DNA of 64,000 nt from Notamacropus eugenii (Eukaryota > Chordata > Mammalia > Diprotodontia > Macropodidae), in contig NC_092878.1 in assembly GCF_028372415.1 (NCBI RefSeq), forward strand, positions 131,501 to 195,500, given 5' to 3'. Numbering within the stretch: the stretch's first letter is position 1; each line of letters opens with the position of its first letter. Positions 11,206 to 21,849 of this stretch are shown one piece after another. Under the pieces are notes generated by a model, which made no database searches, was not told the origin of the DNA, and saw only the letters and a program-made list of their open reading frames with translations. Position numbers and translations under genes: made by a program.

Positions 11206-11238
11206 CTGCAGCAGGCACATAATGACCTCCTTTTCCAC
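11206..11238 (-). CDS. Class I copy 2, exon 6 (cytoplasmic)
   Basis: 33 bp between TTTTCCAG and GTAAGT. It encodes GGKGGHYVPAA. The tyrosine matches the one in the cytoplasmic tail of mammalian class I molecules. Confidence 0.88.
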
Positions 11239-11769
11239 CTGGAAAAGAAAACAAATTTCCAGTGAGGAATCCAGGAGAGAAGACCACACCAGGGTCTCAG
11301 AGGTTCAAAGATTTGTCTTGCAGACACAACAAACAATCAGGACTGCACCCCCATGCCCCACACCACTCCAGCCTCTAGATTTAAGAGGAAGACAGAAAAA
11401 GGCCTCCAAATGGGCCCATCACCCCTTGCAGGCTTGCCTCCAGGGGTTCCCAGGACTGGTCTACAGCCCCCAGCTGGGGAGACACCCAGGCCCTCAGGCA
11501 CACATCCCCATGTTCATGTCTGAGCTGAGTCTGAAGCAGATTCCCCCCTCAGCCAGCCTGTGACACCCCTGCCAGGCATCCTCCAGAGAAATGGCTTCTA
11601 GTTGGGAATTTGTTCATCTACACTCTTAGGGCTTATCTGATGAAAAGGATGAAAAGTCCCTTAGATGAAAAGGAGAGGACTTGAGGACAGAGAGACAAAC
11701 TGCCGGGTCAGGGGAAGCCCGGATCTCCATGGGGCCTGATCCCTAATGACCCCTCCCAGTCCAGTCTAC

Positions 11770-11871
11770 CTGAATTCCTCTTTTTCCAGATCCCAACTCC
11801 AGCAATGACTGCAATGAGGAGGGCAGCAGCAATGCCCCCCACAATGTACCAGGTGAATGAGGACTCTGGCT
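11770..11871 (-). CDS. Class I copy 2, exon 5 (transmembrane)
   Basis: 102 bp. It encodes a short connecting peptide PESSFTWY, a hydrophobic span IVGGIAAALLIAVIAGVGIW and the stop-transfer KKR. Acceptor CATTTCAG, donor GTAGAC (weaker than the others). Its frame is open in the ancestral phase, although the exon 4 shift means it would not be read in the full-length message. Confidence 0.9.
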
Positions 11872-12018
11872 CTGAAATGGAAAAGGCAAGTGAGAGGCCC
11901 TGATTCCTGTCTGGCCTGAGTCACTAACCCTTCCTCCATCTCCCCCAGTAACTCCCCCTCCCTCTGGTCCTGTGGGGTGGAGGGTGGCCATTTCCCAGCC
12001 TCTCCTCACTGTCCTTAC

Positions 12019-12280
12019 CCCACTGCAGGGTGAGGGGCTCAGACAGCCCCTCGTGCTGAACTCGGCAGGTGTATCTCCCTTCCTGGCACAGCTGCCCACT
12101 TCTGGAAGGTGCCATCTCCTGCAGGCCTGGTCTCAATGAACTCCGTGTCCTGGAACTGTTCCTCCCCATCCCTCAGCCAAGTCAGGGAGATCTCCTTGGG
12201 GTAAAAGTCATGGGCCTGGCACCGAAGGGTCACCTCCCTGTGGGGGGCAGTGTGGCGGGTCACTCTGGTAGACCATGGGT
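12019..12280 (-). CDS. Class I copy 2, exon 4 (alpha-3 domain, frameshifted)
   Basis: Acceptor CTCCAG and donor GTAAGG. The Ig fold starts normally ([21 protein letters not shown]8-loop region [13 protein letters not shown]). After FQKWAAV the usual VVPSGEEQ coding stretch is 14 bp short. The downstream [18 protein letters not shown] segment, with the second Ig cysteine, is intact but in another frame. In the ribosome's frame translation stops at 12039-12041, about 20 bases before the exon ends. Confidence 0.9.
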
Positions 12281-12665
12281 CTGGAGGCAAAGGTCAGAGG
12301 CATTACCAGGCTCCCCTTCCCCCTTCCCCTCCAAGGGTACATGAACAGGAGAAACACCCCACAATCTGAACCATGGGGTACAAGGGGTTCCTGAGGGTGG
12401 GGGGGCCCAGGGCTGGGGCTGAGGAGTGGCTGAGAAGAATGGGTTGGGGCCTTGAATGCCAAGCACACTTGGGTGGGTCTGAAGGCAAAGGTCATTGGCA
12501 TTCCCAGACTCCCATTGCCCCCTCCTCTCCAGGGGCACAAGGACAGGTGGGGGGAGGGGAACACCCTGCAATACGTCCTGGGGTACAAGGGGTCGGGGGC
12601 CGGGGGCTAAGGGAAGGTGGAGAAGGGCCGCCCAGGGGCCTTGATTGCCGCGCACACTGGGGCGG
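12277..12665 (-). repeat. Tandem duplication inside class I intron 3 (about 198-bp unit, two copies)
   Basis: The unit at 12277-12474 and the unit at about 12475-12665 share GGGTCTGGAGGCAAAGGTCA / GGGTCTGAAGGCAAAGGTCA, the pyrimidine-rich middle, GGGTACAAGGGGT and the GCCTTGAATGCC / GCCTTGATTGCC end. The duplicated stretch includes the exon 4 splice acceptor, so a second, decoy acceptor (GCCTTCAG followed by ACCCACC) lies about 198 bp upstream of the real one. Confidence 0.85.
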
Positions 12666-12677
12666 GCCCCATCTTAC

Positions 12678-12956
12678 CTGTCCTCATCAGCACTTCCTTC
12701 CCCATCTCCAGGTACTTCCTCAGCCACAGCACGCACTCCTCCTCCACGTAGGCTTTCCTTCTCTCCGCGATGCTCCAGTCCGCCTCCCACTTGCGCTTGG
12801 TGCTCACGGCGGGGGGCACGGCCGCCGTCCAGGTGAGGGTCTCAGTGTCCAGGGCGATGTAGTCCCGCCCGTCGTAGGCGAATTGGAGAAACCCGCGCTG
12901 GAAGCGGAGCTCGGGGGATACCTCGCAGCCGGACATGAGCTGGATGGTGTGGACAC
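12678..12956 (-). CDS. Class I copy 2, exon 3 (alpha-2 domain)
   Basis: 279 bp between GGGCAG and GTAAGA. It contains HTIQLMSGCEV, FAYDGRDYIAL, STKRKWEAD and CVLWLRKYLEMGKE. Cys101 and Cys164, Tyr123, Lys146/Trp147, Tyr159 and Trp167 are all kept. One extra residue relative to HLA lies near the start of the second helix segment (KWEADWSIAERRKAY). Confidence 0.95.
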
Positions 12957-13093
12957 CTGCCCGGCCCGGCCTCGGGTTAGTGTGGCCGGACCTGGCTGAC
13001 CCTGGCCCGCCCCCCTGACACCCTGAGGGGGCTCCTGCCCCCCATCCCCAGGGGGACCAGGGGCGGGCCCCGCTCCCCGCCCCCGTCACGCAC

Positions 13094-13372
13094 CGCCCAC
13101 GCTCTGGTTGAAGTAGCCGCGCAGGGTCTCCAGGCCCCCTCGGTAAATCTGTGCGTTCCCCCTGGAGGTCCGCGTCTCCTCTTCCCAGTACCCCGGCTCC
13201 TCCTGCCCCACCCGCTCCATCCACGCCGCCCGCGGCTCCATCCTCTGACCCGGGCTGTCGGAGTCAAAGCGCACGAACTGCTGATCGTCCACGTAGCCCA
13301 CGGAGAGGAACCGCGGCTCCCCGAGCCCGGGCCCGGTCACGGCGGTGTGGAAATATCTCATGGAGTGAGGGC
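13094..13372 (-). CDS. Class I copy 2, exon 2 (alpha-1 domain)
   Basis: Acceptor CCCAG and donor GTGCGT give 279 bp. It starts [10 protein letters not shown] and contains [15 protein letters not shown] and TLRGYFNQS. Relative to HLA class I (270 bp) there are three extra codons in the loop/helix start ([13 protein letters not shown]), before Tyr59. Base composition is GC- and CpG-rich, as usual for this exon. Confidence 0.95.
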
Positions 13373-14131
13373 CTGGGACGTGGGGACGGGGCGGGTCACG
13401 GCGGGGGTGCCTAGACCCGACCCCCCGGCCCAGGGTGACCCTGGAGCACGCCACGCGCGGGAGCGACCCTTGACCTCGTGTCCTAAGCCCGCCCTCCTGA
13501 GATGCCTCTCCCCCCCACCCTCGGTATCCCCGCCTTTTACCCCGCCGCCCAGGCTGGCACAGCGCGCCCCGCCCTCCAGGCCTCAGCGCTCTGAGATCAG
13601 CACCACGCGGTCTGGACAACAGCCCAGGGAAGTCCCAGCGCACCTGCTGCCGGATGCTGCCTCTTTCTCCCTACCCCCACCTCTAGTCCGGGTCCGGGGT
13701 CTCTCACACTGCTCCCCTCGGCCCCCCACCTTGTGTCCTCACCTGCCCCTCCCCGATCCTCCGGGAAGCTCCTTAACCAAACTGTCCCTGGGTCTGTCCT
13801 CGCCCTTGGGGGACCCCGGACAGCTCTGCTCTTTCTTTCTGCCCCCAGGACTGTGGCCCCCATTCTCCCTCCCCATGACCTCCCACCCCCTACGGATCCA
13901 CTCACCCCCCAAACTAAGGGGCCGACACGAAGACACCCCCATCCCAAAGCCTCACTAAGGGGCGGCGGGCTCGGGGGTCCAGGCTGATTCCGGCTTCTCC
14001 CTCTCAGACCCGCCCGGACCGCACTAACATGAAGGAGGAGGGTCTGAGGAAACGCTCCCTGGGCTGGGGTCCGAGGAGCTTCGTGTAGGGACCCCCATCC
14101 CAGTCCCACGCTGTGTCCAGTCTCTCCTTAC

Positions 14132-14195
14132 CTGCCCAGGTGTCCGGCAGGGTCAGTGACCCCAACAGAAGGAGAGAGCACAGGGAGCGCTCCAT
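14132..14195 (-). CDS. Class I copy 2, exon 1 (leader)
   Basis: ATG at 14193-14195 in a GCCACCATGG context. The leader is MERSLCSLLLLGSLTLPDTW followed by A and a split Gly codon. It is hydrophobic with a typical cleavage region and has a GCAG/GTAAGG donor. 64 bp, leaving phase 1. Confidence 0.92.
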
Positions 14196-14292
14196 GGTGG
14201 CAGGAAGCGGAGCCCAACCTCACCTAGACCTGTGGGCGTGGGGTTTACAAAGGGATGGATCCCTCACTTCCTGGCTTCCCGGAGGATCTGCC

Positions 14293-14347
14293 GCCAAAAG
14301 AGGGTGGGAGACAACAAAAGTCAGTGCTGACTGGGCAGAAGGAGCCC
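14293..14347 (-). promoter_or_regulatory. SXY-type promoter module of class I copy 2 (eroded)
   Basis: It aligns base for base with the module of copy 1. The S-like GGCTCCTTC is kept (14338-14346), but X2 reads TGACT instead of TGACG (14319-14323), and the Y box reads TTTTGGC instead of TATTGGC (14294-14300), which loses the CCAAT core. NF-Y and CREB/ATF binding should be weakened. This is inferred from consensus, not measured. Confidence 0.55.
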
Positions 14348-14796
14348 GCGCAGGTTGGGACACCAAAACTGAATCTGACCCCGAGGCGGTCTCTTATTCC
14401 CAAACGGCCTCTGATTCTGTGGAGCAACCCAGGCTCCCTCCCTCCCGTCATCACTCCAGAAGCGCCCGGCTCTTGTGCTCGCGGCTTGAACCAGAGAAAA
14501 AGAAGGGCTAGAGTCCACCCTCCCCTCCAGCCCTCCTCAGTGCGACCCTTTCCCTTCCTTAGAAGTTGGGGAGAAAATGTCCCCAGCCCAGACTGAGAGG
14601 GTCTGAGGACTGAAGAAATCTGCAGGCTGATGAGACCAGGGGCTGCCCCTCACATTTAACGACGGCCATCCCAGCTGTAACTTGGGCAAGTCTTGTAACC
14701 TCCCCAGGCCCTGTAGATAAACAAGCCAGGACCCAAGAATGCAGAGGAAATCAGAGTCCAGTAAATGGAATTGGGAATCCGAGTAAAAGAGGGGCA

Positions 14797-15028
14797 GGGA
14801 TATGGCCCAGTGGATAGAGCCAAGGGCCTGTAGTCAGGAAGAACTGACTTCCAATCCAGGCTTCAGACACTTACTAGCTGTATGACCCTGGGCAAGTCCC
14901 TTAACCCTATTTGCTTCAGTTTCCCCATCTGCAAAATGATCTGGAGAAGGAAAGGGCAAGCCACTCCAATTTCTTTGATTAGAAAACCCCAAAAGGGGTC
15001 ACAGGGAGTCAGACACAACTCAGTAACA
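14797..15028 (+). mobile_element. Marsupial tRNA-derived SINE (partner of 1383-1620)
   Basis: Same landmarks and same position relative to exon 1 as in copy 1. Head GATAGAGCCAAGGGCCTG, tail CAAAAGGGGTCACAGGGAGT. Confidence 0.88.
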
Positions 15029-16194
15029 AAAAGGAAAGGGCTTAATTATTAAAGTGGAGAGGAGTGCCATTTCAGCCTAAGGCTGGTCTGAAGTGCCTGA
15101 AATATGAAGGTGTGAATGCCTAGCAACCTTTTTTTTTCTGAAACAATGAACCTGGGCACATTTGGTAGGATTTTCCCTCTTTCTTGTCTCATCCCCTCAC
15201 CTGGGAAACCATGAAACTAAAGATTTCATGGAGAGGATCAAGCTTCCCCTGGAGAGGATCTTAGAGATAATCTCATTTATTTTCCAGATTGGAAAACCAA
15301 TTGGAAGACCAATAGTGCACACTTACATAGCCTTGAACACCCAGCTCTGGTTTCTTCTCTTTACCAAACGTAGTAGCCATAATATTGAGTCTAGTCCGGA
15401 ACCTCATCCTAGTTTTGAGGAAGTCCACACATCTCCTTTCCTACCATCAGCAACTCTATTGACTCCTTTTTCTGTTTGGGATCCAAAGAATTGTTTCCTC
15501 GTATTTCAGCACTCTGTTATTGTCATGCACAAAATTTGGCAAGATTATTTTCCCATGACTTTCTCTTATTATGGCTTCGAGACCTGTTTTCAGATCGTTT
15601 ATAGTTGCCAGGACTTCAGAAATGTTCGTATCCTCTCAGCACTCATCTGTGGGCAATGGTTCTTGGTTCATACTGGTGTCTCTGTCGGGGTATAAAGGAC
15701 TTGTTTTGGTCAGATCTGATGTATCCATTTGACATATGTGCTACTAACAATTTTTCATTCTTGATCTTCATTTATTTTAGTGAAAGCTTTTAGATTTTAT
15801 GTGGTTAAGATTATCTATTTTTTAAAAATAATATTTTGGATTAAGAATGCTCCTTGACACAGTTGTAGAAGCTAAATGAATGGATTTTCTTCTGATTTTT
15901 TCACTCAACAAAAACTCTACTTACCCTGCTCAGCCTTCTTGAATTGAGAGATAAAGGAAAACAAAATCTCTGTTATAAACTTGTATACTCAAGGGCAGCA
16001 TTTCAGCATTGTTCATATGGCTCCTCCCCCCCCAAAAAATGAATGTATATATGTATAAAATTCTGCAATCTGAATCTTTCATCTCCATCAGAAAGTGGGG
16101 AGCCTCTCTCATCCCTTGCCCTCTGCAGTCCCTCCTTTGATCCGTTCAAATGAGATTGCTGTTCTGTTCAGATTCTTCCCCCACCAGACCCTCC
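15029..16194. other. Class I upstream flank of copy 2, no gene seen
   Basis: Matches 1621-2506 and 4533-4850 and preserves the empty L1 target near 15906. Short open frames are unsupported. Confidence 0.6.
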
Positions 16195-18834
16195 TCTGTT
16201 GCACAGACTTCTGCTTCATCTGGTTTATGTGAGATCCTTGTTTCTCACCTTCTGGAATGTTCTCCGCTGTCTGCATCTTGGTAAGTCTTTCTTTCTGGAT
16301 GCTTGCAGTATTTTTTTCTTTGACCTTAAGCTCTGGATTTGGGCTAGGAGGATCCTGGGAGTTTTACTTGGGGTTCTTTTCAGAGATGGGTTCTTTTGGG
16401 GTTCTTTTTATTTCCATGGTGACCTCTAGTTCTAAAGACATCCAGTGGTATTTTTTTTAATGTTTCCTTGAATTAAGATTTAGGGCCATGCTTTTCATGA
16501 CTCTTAAATTCTCTCTTCTTAATACAGTTTTCAGGACAATAAGTTTTCTTTACATTTTCTTCTGTTTTTCAGTCTTTTGATTTCATTTGGATCTTCCTCA
16601 TTGTGTCCTGGAGTCATTGGATAATGTTTGGTCCATTCTAGTTTTCCTTACATTTGTTCTTTGGACAGGGTTCTGCTGCTCTTGTCGCAAGCTTGAGAAG
16701 ATTGAGATGAATCCTGTATCATTTCTTATTGATCCTATATACAATTTATTGATTTGGTTCTGAAACTATTTTTGTCCTATAATTGCCTGAGTTATGATTC
16801 TTTGTCTCTAAACTTGGTTCAGAGTTCAGCTGGTCTGTAATATGTTAAGCTGAAAACTCCTCCTCTCCTGCTCAAGGAATTTTGCTAACCTTGAGAAAAG
16901 GATGAGAAAGCAAGGGGATTTGAGTCTGACATCTTTACAACACCAAGCTGTCCTTCACAAATGTCTAGTTTGCTGTCCCAATGTCTGCACCGCTATCCTG
17001 CACCTGGACTCAGGCCGTGAGCACCTTTTAGTCTCACAGGAGGAGAAGGAGGGTTGTGGGTCTCCCCCATTACCAAACTTTCAATCAATCACGTTGTTCC
17101 CTGGCCCCACCACTGAAATTAGGCCTTAATCGACAGTGTCACCTACCCTGTTCTGCTCTTTCTTCTGTTCTCCCAAAAACCCACAGAAGGGGAAGTATTC
17201 TTTTGCTCCAGACCTCTGGCATAAATGGAGGCAAGTTGTTGACTCATTTATTAATAGGTAGCATTCCCTGCTAATAAATATTATCTTGCTCAGAGATTTA
17301 CCTCGGTTGTCCCTTTTATTAAAATTCAGTTGTGACAAGCCCTTTGTTCCACTTCTGCTTCTTTCTTCTCTAGCTGCTGTTTAAATTCCAGTTCTTTCCT
17401 CAGTGAAAAATATTATAGCTAACTTCTTTTTACTCTTTTAACTATTTGCTCTCTTCCAGAAGTCCTAGTTGAATTATGCCTGCTCTGTGCTTTTCTTTGA
17501 AGCTTTGTGTGTTGATGTTTTAAAGTCATTTTCTTCTTCTGGGTTTGTGTCTTCAGCATCCCTGTCCCTAAGGTAAAATGGGTGGTGGGATCCTTTATTG
17601 TCTGCTTATTCTCTCAGTCTCCTTCCTGGCCATGGACTTGATATCAGGGCCAGGCTCTCTCCACATTCTGAAGGGCATGTCCAGAATAACCTTGTTGCTG
17701 CTTTCTTGAGGTTTTGAGCTGTATGTTATTCCAAGATCTCAAGGAAAGCTCACTCCAGGGACCTGTAAGTGTTCAGTGTTCCCAGGATGGTCTGATTCCC
17801 TATCCACCACTCTGCCATCACAGATCTGCAAATTCCTGAACCATGTTTAAGTCTGAGCAATACATCTGTGGGCTGGGCCCATGTGGAGATTACTGACAGA
17901 TTCAGTCACTATAAGCCAGCTGGAAAGCTATGCTCCTAGAAAGTGACAGAATTTTAGAGTCCCCTTTCATCTAAGACTCCTTCCATTGCTATTTTTCTGT
18001 AGGCTTCAGACTGGACTGGACGAGATCTGAGATCCCACTCTGCTCCTGGGATTGGAATCACAAGCTGCTGTTTGCCTTGAATGTGTTCCCTGCTTAAGAC
18101 CCAGCCTGGGTCCTGGCACTTGCCCCTCACCCAGGATTTGCCTCTTCTAGGGGGAGATCCCCTCAGTCTGCTTAGATGTCTAACCCCAAGTTGAGCAATA
18201 AGAAATAGGGCTTTCCATACACACCTGTTCCTACTCCTTTTTGCTCGATCTGGGACTCCTTCTTGGACTGATGAACAGTCTTTCCTTGAGGTGACATGCT
18301 CAGCTACACCTGTCCTAGCTGGACTCCTTCCACAGCATGCATTTAGGATATGGTTAAGGTTAAGACCTAGGGTCCACAGAACCCTCTCTGTCTGGAACAA
18401 TGCCTCTCTATGTGGTTTCTTGGATTTCCCACCCAGGATTCAGGCTGGGCCATGTTCTACATCTGCTTTTAGAAGGTATAGAGGTGCCAACGTGTATGTT
18501 CTCTTTCCTTCCCCTCCATCTTTCTTCCTAGGTCTTTTAATCAGTGATTTTTATGGCCAGGTACAGTCTCCATTTTGAGTGCAATGTAGTAGGAGGTGGA
18601 AGCTGGGAGTCTTACCGCGACTGATCCCAAATGACTTTCCATTTTTCTCTGCAGTGCTTGTCTAAAAGGGGAAGCCTTCACCTGTCCATTTGTGGCAGTG
18701 AGTTTAGCCAATGCTGGTCCACTGCTTTCAGTCGCTTTAGCTTTTCATATCTAGTTTGGGCCCCTTCTTCTTGTATGAAATGATGGGTAGAAAAATGAGT
18801 AGAACCTCAAGAACACATACAGTGTATATTATGA
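16195..18834. other. Copy-2-specific sequence, no gene recognised
   Basis: Begins at a sharp break from copy 1 (after CCACCAGACCCTC). AT-rich with old-looking LINE-like texture up to about 16.9 kb. The rest has short frames only, none with recognisable similarity. Confidence 0.45.
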
Positions 18835-18835
18835 C

Positions 18836-20550
18836 TGTTGTCCTTCATTCTAGAAGAGGACCAAAATGACATCTCTATATTAGAGTCAAGTCACAGTGTG
18901 TCCAGGTGTGGCTGATTAGACCAGTACAAGCTTGGAAGGCTCGACCACAGGCTGGGCACAAATAGGCCATGTAAGCATTTGGGGTAGATTCTCTAAATTT
19001 GCACATCTCCCTTTTCTTTTGAGCTATTTCAGTTCTGCTTTGTTGGTAAAGCACAGCCCCTTCTCTGATGTGGGGGTGCCATGTGGTCCCGTGCCAATGT
19101 TTCCTATGTCATACAATCAATTCCAGAGTTCTTCAGAGAGACTTTGAGAGTGTCCTTGTATCACTTCTTCTGACCCCCATGTGATCCCTTGCTCTGTGTG
19201 AGTTCTCCATAAAAAAGTCTTTTGGGCAAGCACATATTTGGCATTTAAATAATGTGGCCAGCCCTTCATAGTTGGAATCTCTGCAGTAGAGTTTGAATGC
19301 TTGACACTTAATGTGAGAAATGACCTCAGTGCCTGGTACTAATCCTGCCAGGTGATCTTCAGAATCTTCCTAAGACAATTCAGATGTAAGCGATTCAGTT
19401 TCCTGGCACGGCACTGGTAGGCCAGCACACAACAATGAGGTCAGCACAGTGGCTCTGTAGACCTTCCGTTTGATAGTCTCTTCTCTCTCTTCTCTCCCAT
19501 ACTTTCCTTTGGAGACTCTTAAACATTGAACTAGCTCTGACAATGCATGCATTCACCTCATTGTCATTGTGTACATCCCCGGAAAGTATACTACCAAGGT
19601 AAGTGAACTTATCAACAGTATTCCAAACTCCTACACTTGCCATAACTTGGTGCTGACTGATGGAGCACCTGTGTTTTCTAGGTGTTAATTGTTAGGCCAA
19701 AATGAACACAAGCACCAGAAAATTGATTCCTACATTGTTACATCTCAGTTTCAGAGGCTGAATTTAGTGCATAGTCATCTATGTACAAAAATGTCTTGAA
19801 CCAACTCTCCCTCCACTTTAATTTTGGCTTGTTGTCTTTTCACGTTAGATAGTTTACCATCAGTACTATTGGTAGCTGACCTTGATGCCATGCTTGCCCT
19901 CATGGATAGCCTTTGACAACATGGCTGAAAACATCATGCTAAAAAGCATGGGAGCAAGCACATAGCCTTGTTTCACTCGATTGGTTACTGGTAAAGCACG
20001 AGAACATTGTCAGTTATCTAGAACCTGGGAAAACATGATGTTACACAATTGACATACAGTACTATTGAACTTTCCCAGGCAACCAAATTTTGATTTAATT
20101 TTCCATAAGCACTTGTGACTGACAGATGGACAAGTGTTGTGTACAGACCTCTGTTCTCCTCCTGGCATTTCTCTTTCACTTGTTGGGTAGCAAACACCAC
20201 ATAGAGGCCCTTTCTGAAGCCACAATGGATCTCTGGTAGATGCCCATCTTCCAGGTCAAGGATCAGCCTATTAAGGAGGACTCTGGCAAGAATATCACCA
20301 CCAATGAATAAGAGAGAGACCTCCCTGTGATTGTCACAGGACAGTCTCTTTCCTTTACCTTTATAGAGATGGACAATGTAAATGTCCTTTGATTCCTAGG
20401 AGATAACCACCTCTTGCCATATAACCCAGAAAATTTCAGTCAGCTTTTGTAAATCTCAGCTGGAATAGAATCAGCACCAAGTGCTTTGCCACACAAAAGG
20501 AGCTGAACACAATGGTAATAAAAACCTCTTCTTCAAAGAGAAGAGAAGTT
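18836..20550 (-). mobile_element. RTE-like LINE, 5'-truncated
   Basis: The minus strand encodes a decayed reverse transcriptase (KCLWKIKSKFGCLGKFNSTV, 20225-20010) and the C-terminal KFTYLGSILSGDVHNDNEVN with KVWERRERR (19643-19395). The 3' end (18836-18900) has the GAAGAGGACCAAAATGACAT motif shared with the SINEs near 21.0 and 26.1 kb, which use this LINE's tail. The clade name is from general similarity. The coding frame is broken in several places. Confidence 0.75.
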
Positions 20551-20815
20551 CCAGACCTCAAACTCTATCATAACGCAGCAATCCTCCAAACCATCTAGTA
20601 TTGGTTGAAAAATAGAAAAATTGGTGGGAGGCTAGACAGGAATCAGAAACAATGGAACTCAATAGGCCAGTGTGTGATAAAGGGAAAACATAAATTATCT
20701 AGAAAAATGCTCTTTGTTTCAATAAAAAACCTGCTGGGAAAACACATTACACAGTATTCTATGACACATTCTAAACAGATAAGCAATCTTAATACTACAG
20801 GACCTACTTCAAAAA
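20551..20815 (+). mobile_element. L1 ORF2 fragment
   Basis: Encodes the L1-like TIWYWLKNRKI...N.IGQCVIKG segment near 20585-20700, with stops around it. Confidence 0.6.
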
Positions 20816-20825
20816 ATTAATAATA

Positions 20826-20985
20826 ATAAATAAATAATAACACTTACATAGTGTTTACTATGTTCTAGGCACTGGGCTGAGGACTTTACAATTATGTTCT
20901 CAACGGATTCCTACAACAACCCTGAGAGACAGGTGGTGTCATTATCATCACAGATGAGGAATCAGAAGCAAACAGATTAGGTGAG
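20826..20985 (-). mobile_element. MIR-type core SINE fragment
   Basis: TGTTCTAGGCACTGGGCTGA, then TTACAATTATGTTCTC and ACAACCCTGAGAGACAGG. Confidence 0.7.
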
Positions 20986-20989
20986 TTGG

Positions 20990-21545
20990 TTGGTTGTTGT
21001 CCTTCGTCTTCGAAGAGGACCAAAATGACATCCCTGTGATAAAATGCCTTTTGATTCATGCAGAAATTGAATTTAAGTGAGGCAGAGTTGCATAAAGTTA
21101 TCAGCCTCACTGTCTCCTCCAGAGTCATCACAGCAAAGTGGCAGGACAGAGTCAAGATGGTTGGTGATGGCTCTGAATGCAGTGAATGACCTTGACGTCT
21201 TCAGTGTCTAACCAAGCTCTAAGCCCTCCACATCGCATGCCTCAACTACCTTCATGGCCATTGGAATACATTGTTCTCATCCACCCATTCCATCAAAGGA
21301 AGTCTTCACATGCTTGGGGTAGACATCTCCCTAATTCACCAATGGATTTGAGACCCCTTTTTTATCCTCAACCTGGTTTGGCCTGTGTGCTGAAAGAGTT
21401 TCCTGGGTTGTGGCTGCTGTGCATGCTGCAGCTTCTTGGAGCCACAGGTGAGTTAGGCAGAACAGGTGGACACCAAAGGTGGAAAGAGCCCCAAGAAGGG
21501 CTCAGCAGCCATCACACCAAAAGTACTGGTCCTCCCTGAACACAC
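20990..21545 (-). mobile_element. RTE-tailed SINE and related sequence
   Basis: GTTGTTGTCCTTCGTCTTCG, then AAGAGGACCAAAATGACAT, is the complement of the GAAGGACAAACAACAA tail used by RTE-dependent marsupial SINEs. ATCAGCCTCACTGTCTCCTC follows. The upper limit is approximate. Confidence 0.6.
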
Positions 21546-21624
21546 CCTACACCCCCATTAGGTGAGTACATCATATACCTATCACAGCTTTGAGTAGGGA
21601 ATGTGTTTTTTAACCAGAGATAGA

Positions 21625-21848
21625 GGGACTTTTAAAAGATAAAATACAAATTTTTGACTACATGAAACTAAAAAGCTTATCTACAGACAACATTAATGCA
21701 TCTAGAATAAGAAAGGAAGTGGTCAGATTGGGGGGGGGGATCTTTGTATCAAATTTCTCTGATAAGGGTTTGGTATCCAAGACATACAAACTCAAAGAAT
21801 ATACCACCAATTCTCAAGAAAAGAATTGACTCAAAACCTCATGAAATG
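21625..21848 (+). mobile_element. L1 ORF2 fragment
   Basis: AATTTTTGACTACATGAAAC, then TAAAAAGCTTATCTACAGAC, matches the FDYMKLKSL part of ORF2. AATTTCTCTGATAAGGGTTT matches the next block. Confidence 0.75.
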
Positions 21849-21849
21849 C

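Larger units (their letters stand above)
10375..14195 (-). pseudogene. MHC class I heavy chain, copy 2 (complete eight-exon gene with a 14-bp loss in the alpha-3 exon)
   Basis: A class I heavy chain presents peptides with beta-2-microglobulin at the cell surface. All eight exons are present on the minus strand with consensus splice sites and constant phase: leader, alpha-1, alpha-2, alpha-3, transmembrane and three cytoplasmic exons. The groove keeps the conserved peptide-end contacts (Tyr7, Tyr59, Tyr84, Thr143, Lys146, Trp147, Tyr159, Tyr171 by HLA numbering), the alpha-2 cysteines and the NQS glycosylation site. Exon 4 is 262 bp instead of the usual 276. The missing 14 bp follow the ...FQKWAAV segment, and the frame then ends at 12039-12041. 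The predicted product is 287 residues, with no second alpha-3 cysteine and no membrane anchor. Four exon junctions remain downstream of the stop, so decay of the message is likely. Everything else looks under recent constraint, so this may be a recent pseudogene, a null allele or an assembly error. Skipping exon 4 would keep the frame. Confidence 0.9.

Noticed and set aside
10934-11563. 209-codon open frame on the + strand in the class I 3' part
   Set aside because: It overlaps the cytoplasmic exons on the opposite strand, has no family resemblance, and covers mostly intron.
12373-12999. 208-codon open frame on the + strand over class I exon 3 and intron 3
   Set aside because: Antisense shadow of GC-rich class I exons. 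Codon pattern and splice sites support only the minus-strand reading.
13347-13958. 203-codon open frame on the + strand over intron 1
   Set aside because: Proline-rich frame from GC-rich intron sequence. The equivalent frame in copy 1 is not conserved.
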